Origin: Candidatus Ozemobacteraceae bacterium
GTDB lineage: Bacteria; Muiribacteriota; Ozemobacteria; Ozemobacterales; Ozemobacteraceae
NCBI GenBank assembly: GCA_035373905.1
Contig: DAOSOK010000002.1
Location: 1-64,000 of the forward strand
DNA length: 64,000 nucleotides
Direction: 5' to 3'
The notes beneath the pieces are model-generated. The model was given only the letters and a program-made list of their open reading frames with translations. It searched no databases and was not told the origin of the DNA. Shown here piece by piece: positions 60,638 to 64,000 of the stretch. The position numbers and the translations under genes were made by a program. Every line of letters begins with the position of its first letter. Positions within the stretch are counted from its first letter, which is position 1.

Positions 60638-62257
60638 TCAGTCGATTGGCCGAGGAACGTGAATCCGATGGGCCGGCCTGCGGAACGGCATGAGCTCGAC
60701 CTGGCGGTCGATGCGTCCCTCGATGCGTGCGTCGATCGATTTGAGTTTCTTCACATACTGCATCAATGCATCCGCGCACAGAACCGGGGTGGTCTCGGAG
60801 GAAACGCACTCGGTGAACTGCGGAAGACCGTTGCCGCCGTTGGCGAGGAAATCGTTGGTGACGACTGTGTAGATCGCTTCGGGGTCCAGGGGCCTGCCGA
60901 GATAGGTCAGTTCGACGCCTGAGGGGGTGTATTTCACGTTGAGCCCGCGGGAAACCTGCAGGAATCCGCCGTAGCCCGCCGTGGTCGTCATCTCTTTGCG
61001 AACCTGCTCAAACAGCCGCTGGATCGTGCTTCCGTACATCCGCAGGCTCGTCAGATAATTATCGAACGGCAGCACGTTCAGACAGTCGGCGATGCGGACC
61101 GCGCCGGCCGCGATGGACGTCCGGATGCCGCCGCCGTTGATGAGACCGATCTGGCCGGGAACCGCATTCAACAGCGAATCCGCGATTACGTTCCCGAGGT
61201 TTGTCTCCTGCGAGCGGACGAGCGGGCGATCGCCGTCGAGCCGCGTCACCGTTTCGGCGAGTTGCTCGGAGGTCTTCTCTTCGACCTGCTTCCAGAGCTG
61301 GTTGACGGTCGTTTTGATGGAGGGATCCTCGGGCAGGTCGGACGTCAGCGGAACGAGCCCGGCGGCCGTCACGATGCACCGCGCGCCGGTTCCGTCGGGT
61401 TCGAACCGGAGATCGAGCCGCGAAACGTGCGTTCCGAACTCGCCTGGCTGGCTGATGAACCGGTGCCCGGCGCTGTTGCCCTCGACGAGCGGCGGATCGG
61501 CGAACACGTGAGAATGGCCGCCGAGAAAGCCGGTAATCTCGGGAAACTGGGCGGCAAGCTCGAGATCGCGATTCCATCCTGAGTGGGTGAGGGCGAAGAT
61601 CGCGTCGCACCCCTGCGCTTGGAGCTTCTTCACTTCCCGGCGAAGCGCCGTGACCGCATCCTCGACCACAATGCCCTTCAGGTTGGCTTTGGGAACGTCG
61701 TTTTCAAGATGTTCGTCGGTGATGCCGATCAGGCCGAGCCTGAACGCCTGCCCGCCGACGGGAATGGTGACGACGGTCGACGGCTTGACGAGGCCGGGAA
61801 GCGATTTGTTGGCGGTGAACCGCAGATTCGCCGAGAGAATCGGGAACGATACGTCGCGGAACGCTTCGAACAGCGCATCCTGGCCCGCATCGAACTCGTG
61901 GTTGCCGATCGTCATTGCGGCGTAGCCCATCCCGGACATGAACGTCGCGTCAGGAATGCCCCGGAAGAACCGGAAAAACAGGGTGCCCTGGAAGACGTCG
62001 CCGGAGGAGAGCATGACGACCTTCTTTCCCGACGCCGAAAGGCGGTCGCGGTAGGCTTTCATCCGGGCGTAGCCGCCCATGGCCGTCCCGGAGGCGCAGT
62101 CGGACGGCATCAGGTGGGCGTGGGTGTCGGAGGTGTGAAGAACGGTGATCTCGACGGGAGCGGTGAGACCCGCGCCCGCGGCCGGCCCGGAGATGAGGGC
62201 GAGAACGGAAAGAAGAGCGGCGAAAGCCGGTCCGACGATCGAACGGAGAGATGACAT
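60638..62257 (-). CDS. Exported 5'-nucleotidase / UshA-family metallophosphoesterase
   Basis: The start at 62257 gives 539 aa with a signal peptide (IVGPAFAALLSVLALISGPA). Metal-binding motifs of the calcineurin-like domain are TVLHTSDTHAHL, SSGDVFQGT, TIGNHEFDAG, THSGWNRD and GGHSHVF. The C-terminal 5'-nucleotidase domain (GLINGGGIRTSIAAGAVRIA; VVTNDFLANGGNGLPQF) binds the nucleoside. It degrades nucleotides or related phosphate esters in the periplasm. The gene lies 22 nt before gnd in the same direction but has no obvious pathway link. Confidence 0.94.
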   Translation of the reverse strand: MSSLRSIVGPAFAALLSVLALISGPAAGAGLTAPVEITVLHTSDTHAHLMPSDCASGTAMGGYARMKAYRDRLSASGKKVVMLSSGDVFQGTLFFRFFRGIPDATFMSGMGYAAMTIGNHEFDAGQDALFEAFRDVSFPILSANLRFTANKSLPGLVKPSTVVTIPVGGQAFRLGLIGITDEHLENDVPKANLKGIVVEDAVTALRREVKKLQAQGCDAIFALTHSGWNRDLELAAQFPEITGFLGGHSHVFADPPLVEGNSAGHRFISQPGEFGTHVSRLDLRFEPDGTGARCIVTAAGLVPLTSDLPEDPSIKTTVNQLWKQVEEKTSEQLAETVTRLDGDRPLVRSQETNLGNVIADSLLNAVPGQIGLINGGGIRTSIAAGAVRIADCLNVLPFDNYLTSLRMYGSTIQRLFEQVRKEMTTTAGYGGFLQVSRGLNVKYTPSGVELTYLGRPLDPEAIYTVVTNDFLANGGNGLPQFTECVSSETTPVLCADALMQYVKKLKSIDARIEGRIDRQVELMPFRRPAHRIHVPRPID

Positions 62258-62360
62258 TCCTGACCTCGCTTTCCGACGCCGGGCGGGCGCCGGAGAAATT
62301 GTGTATCTATATGGCCTCAATTGTACCGTCATTCGTCCGGAAGGGCAAGCGGGGAATGCG

Positions 62361-63251
62361 TCAGTCGGACGCGGCGACATCCTCGAACGAAGCCGCTTCG
62401 TCTGCCTGCCGGGCAGCCGCGTCGCGGGCCGCGTCGTTCGCCCCAATCTTTTCGTGAGCGCCTTCCGGCGTGCTCATAAAAACGCCCGCCGCCTTCGCCA
62501 GTCCGCTCAATCCGGGGACCAGCTGCGGCACGAGGATGACCGCCGCCTCTCCGGCGGTCGCGGGCTTTTTCTCGGCGAGCTTCGCAAGGGCGGGCAGCGC
62601 CGGATGGATCAACGGGCCGTACGTGACGAGCAGGCTTACCGCCTGTTCCCGCCACCGGCCCTTCGAGCCGAGAAGCTGTCTGACGGCCGGCGTCCAGCGG
62701 TCACTCTGGGAGGCGATATCGAGATACGCGCGGGCGACGGCCTCGCGGACGCGCTCGCTCGGGTCGCCCAGGCTCTTCGCGAGCTGGGGAAGAGCGTCGG
62801 CCGCCTTGTCGCCGAGGGTCCCGAGGATACGCGCCGCACGAACGCGCAGAGCGCCGAGTTTCCGGTCGGACACGACCGCCGCCAGATCCGCTCTCGCATC
62901 GCGCGCCCCGTTGCCGAGCCGTTCGCTGAGATCGAGGCCGGCGCGCACCAGGCGGAGGTTCTGGCGCCGCATCATCTCGCGGATCGCCGGAACGGCCCCG
63001 GCGCCGAGCCGGGAAAGACGATCGAACGTTCCGCGGGCCTTTTCCGGCTCGAGCAGGCTTTCGACATCCTCGACGAGGGCGACGGCGTCAGGGTTCAGCT
63101 GGTCCGTTCCCGTTGCCGCGACGCTCTCGGCGACCGCCACCGCATTGGGATCGGGGCCGCGACGTTCCGCCTGCAGCGAAGGCGCGCAGAGGAAGAGCAG
63201 CGCGATACACCCGATGGCTGCGGAAAGCCGGCGTCTCGAAGAAAAACTCAT
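62361..63251 (-). CDS. Exported HEAT-repeat protein
   Basis: The start at 63251 gives 296 aa with a signal peptide (LSAAIGCIALLFLCAPSLQA). The middle consists of about five HEAT-like helix pairs (LRVRAARILGTLGDKAADAL; ERVREAVARAYLDIASQSDR; RWREQAVSLLVTYGPLIHPA), a protein-binding solenoid. The tail is Ala/Asp-rich. Function is unknown; the position before the nucleotidase gene, across a 103-nt gap with an AT-rich box, does not help. Confidence 0.78.
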   Translation of the reverse strand: MSFSSRRRLSAAIGCIALLFLCAPSLQAERRGPDPNAVAVAESVAATGTDQLNPDAVALVEDVESLLEPEKARGTFDRLSRLGAGAVPAIREMMRRQNLRLVRAGLDLSERLGNGARDARADLAAVVSDRKLGALRVRAARILGTLGDKAADALPQLAKSLGDPSERVREAVARAYLDIASQSDRWTPAVRQLLGSKGRWREQAVSLLVTYGPLIHPALPALAKLAEKKPATAGEAAVILVPQLVPGLSGLAKAAGVFMSTPEGAHEKIGANDAARDAAARQADEAASFEDVAASD

Positions 63252-63421
63252 GGCCTCAGTATACCACGCCGCCGGTCCGTCGTGCCTGCCCGAACCCATG
63301 ACGGATTGCCCTTGTGGAGAGGGGTTTTGGGAAAAATGCTGTCAGGGTATGGAAACTCGGCCGGCTTTGTGGTATCTTCCCCTACCGACCGAGAACCACC
63401 CATAACATTCAGGAGGAAACT

Positions 63422-63604
63422 ATGAAGAACGTTGAACTGACCGTCGAGGGACACATCCTCACCATCAAAGTCGATCTGAACAAGGAATTCGGCAAGTCTT
63501 CGTCCGGGAAATCCCTGATCATCGCCACCACCGAAGGCAACTACGCCCTTCCCGGCCGCGATGAAAAAGTCGGCCTCAACGTCTACAGGAAAACCTCCAA
63601 CTGA
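63422..63604 (+). CDS. Small conserved protein of unknown function (60 aa)
   Basis: ATG at 63422 is preceded by CAGGAGGAAAC, an excellent ribosome site. The 60-aa protein MKNVELTVEGHILTIKVDLN continues with KEFGKSSSGKSLIIATTEGN and ends VGLNVYRKTSN. I recall similar short proteins in many unrelated bacteria, always unnamed; it looks like a small beta-rich fold. The strong ribosome site suggests high expression. Confidence 0.85.
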   Translation: MKNVELTVEGHILTIKVDLNKEFGKSSSGKSLIIATTEGNYALPGRDEKVGLNVYRKTSN

Positions 63605-63644
63605 GTTTTCCCCGGCTCTCGAAAGCCAAAACGTTCATCGCTGA

Positions 63645-63700
63645 AAAACGCGTTTTCCGGTTCCCGCGTCGGGAGAATCGCCGGAAAACGCGTTTTCTTG
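63645..63700 (+). terminator. Long hairpin terminator
   Basis: A 16-bp perfect stem (AAAACGCGTTTTCCGG at 63645-63660 and its complement at 63681-63696) with a 20-nt loop lies 40 nt after the small conserved gene. Each arm itself contains the palindrome AAAACGCGTTTT, so cruciform or alternative pairings are possible. TTTTCTTG follows. Confidence 0.7.
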
Positions 63701-63722
63701 TACATGCCCCGGGAGCGCGCTG

Positions 63723-64000
63723 ATGAAAATGGTCCGACTGGTTCGGTTTCTTGCGATCGTATCGTTTTTTTTGCTCCTCGATCGGCCCGCATTCTCCCTC
63801 GGCGGTGCGACCGATTCGGCTTGTATCAAGGGCGAAGCCGCGCAGGCGAAGGGGTCGGGGCCTCTGCCGTATAATTTCCGTGCGATCGACGGACGATTGT
63901 TTGCTGGGGGGACGTTGTTCAACCCGGAAACCTGGGCGAACGACGAAACGCTCGTCAGGCGCTACGTGCGCGACCTTCGCGGCCGCGGGGTGAAGACGAT
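63723..64000 (+). CDS. Exported protein, possible tyrosine/dual-specificity phosphatase (cut by window end)
   Basis: ATG at 63723 follows GGGAG. The visible 92 residues begin with a signal peptide (VRFLAIVSFFLLLDRPAFSL). They continue with NFRAIDGRLFAGGTLFNPET and LVRRYVRDLRGRGVKT, which resembles the start of bacterial tyrosine/dual-specificity phosphatases in which a YRSGQP-type element precedes a G[IV]KT strand. The catalytic HCxxGxxR motif would lie beyond the window, so the assignment is tentative. Confidence 0.6.
   Translation, partial: MKMVRLVRFLAIVSFFLLLDRPAFSLGGATDSACIKGEAAQAKGSGPLPYNFRAIDGRLFAGGTLFNPETWANDETLVRRYVRDLRGRGVKT

Noticed and set aside
1..64000. CRISPR array, IS element, prophage, rRNA operon or replication origin
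   Set aside because: I found no regularly spaced direct repeats, transposase, integrase, phage structural gene, rRNA or DnaA-box cluster in the window.

Overview
This 64 kb window is a chromosomal segment of a GC-rich, probably anaerobic, Gram-negative-type bacterium. The evidence for an anaerobic or fermentative life style is a six-subunit Ech-type [NiFe] hydrogenase, a complete Rnf complex, pyruvate phosphate dikinase with its DUF299 regulator, ferredoxin-nitroreductase and several radical-SAM enzymes. PqiA/MCE proteins, exported proteins with signal peptides and type IV pilus genes suggest a two-membrane envelope. No rRNA or marker gene is present, so a phylum cannot be fixed from the window; a Riflebacteria/Ozemobacteria-like lineage is only a guess. 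There is no prophage, IS element or CRISPR array. The region is dense, with many start/stop overlaps (ATGA, GTGA, TGATG).

Layout. 0.4-9.3 kb (minus): an apparent operon ppdK-nusB-MCP/PilZ-pilB-radical SAM-radical SAM (a LipS1/LipS2-like pair). 9.5 kb: a single-domain response regulator (minus). 10.0-12.3 kb (plus): a membrane-protein/FecR cluster and two tiny overlapping ORFs. 12.35-14.45 kb (minus): a bacterial microcompartment fragment, two EutN/CcmL vertex proteins followed by an encapsulation peptide-flavoprotein-DeoC fusion. 14.7-16.5 kb: a HAD phosphatase and the PPDK regulator. 16.5-22.7 kb (minus): a 2079-residue membrane protein with two class III cyclase domains whose active-site residues are split between the domains. 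22.7-29.5 kb: EamA transporter, a mini flagellar-rod-like protein, pgi, a MIF-like tautomerase, a nitrilase-type hydrolase, a CaiB-type CoA transferase and ferredoxin-nitroreductase.

29.7-37.2 kb (plus): the hydrogenase operon, a HypC-HydE fusion gene followed by echABCDEF, hypA and hypB. 37.3-39.3 kb: pqiA and an MCE protein. 39.6-40.8 kb: ferritin-like protein and glyoxalase. 41.1-47.5 kb (minus): a small Cys-rich membrane protein, rnfBCDGEA and apbE. 47.9 kb: tRNA-Pro(GGG). 48.1-53.4 kb: a methionine gamma-lyase-family enzyme, pilC and topoisomerase III. 53.4-57.4 kb: an exported lipid-binding-like protein, a rhomboid protease and a LysM protein. 57.4-60.6 kb (minus): the oxidative pentose phosphate operon gnd-zwf-pgl. 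The end holds a UshA-type nucleotidase, a HEAT-repeat protein, a small conserved protein and the start of a phosphatase-like exported protein.

How the genes fit together: sugar phosphates (Pgi, Zwf, Pgl, Gnd) and the reversible PEP/pyruvate step (PPDK, controlled by the DUF299 protein) supply reductant. Reduced ferredoxin can then be reoxidised by Ech (H2 and ion gradient) or Rnf (NADH and ion gradient). The most unusual points are the HypC-HydE fusion at the head of a [NiFe] hydrogenase operon, the split-active-site tandem cyclase translationally coupled to the PPDK regulator, the encapsulated flavoprotein-DeoC fusion, and about 20 AT-rich boxes scattered through coding and non-coding DNA of this GC-rich sequence.
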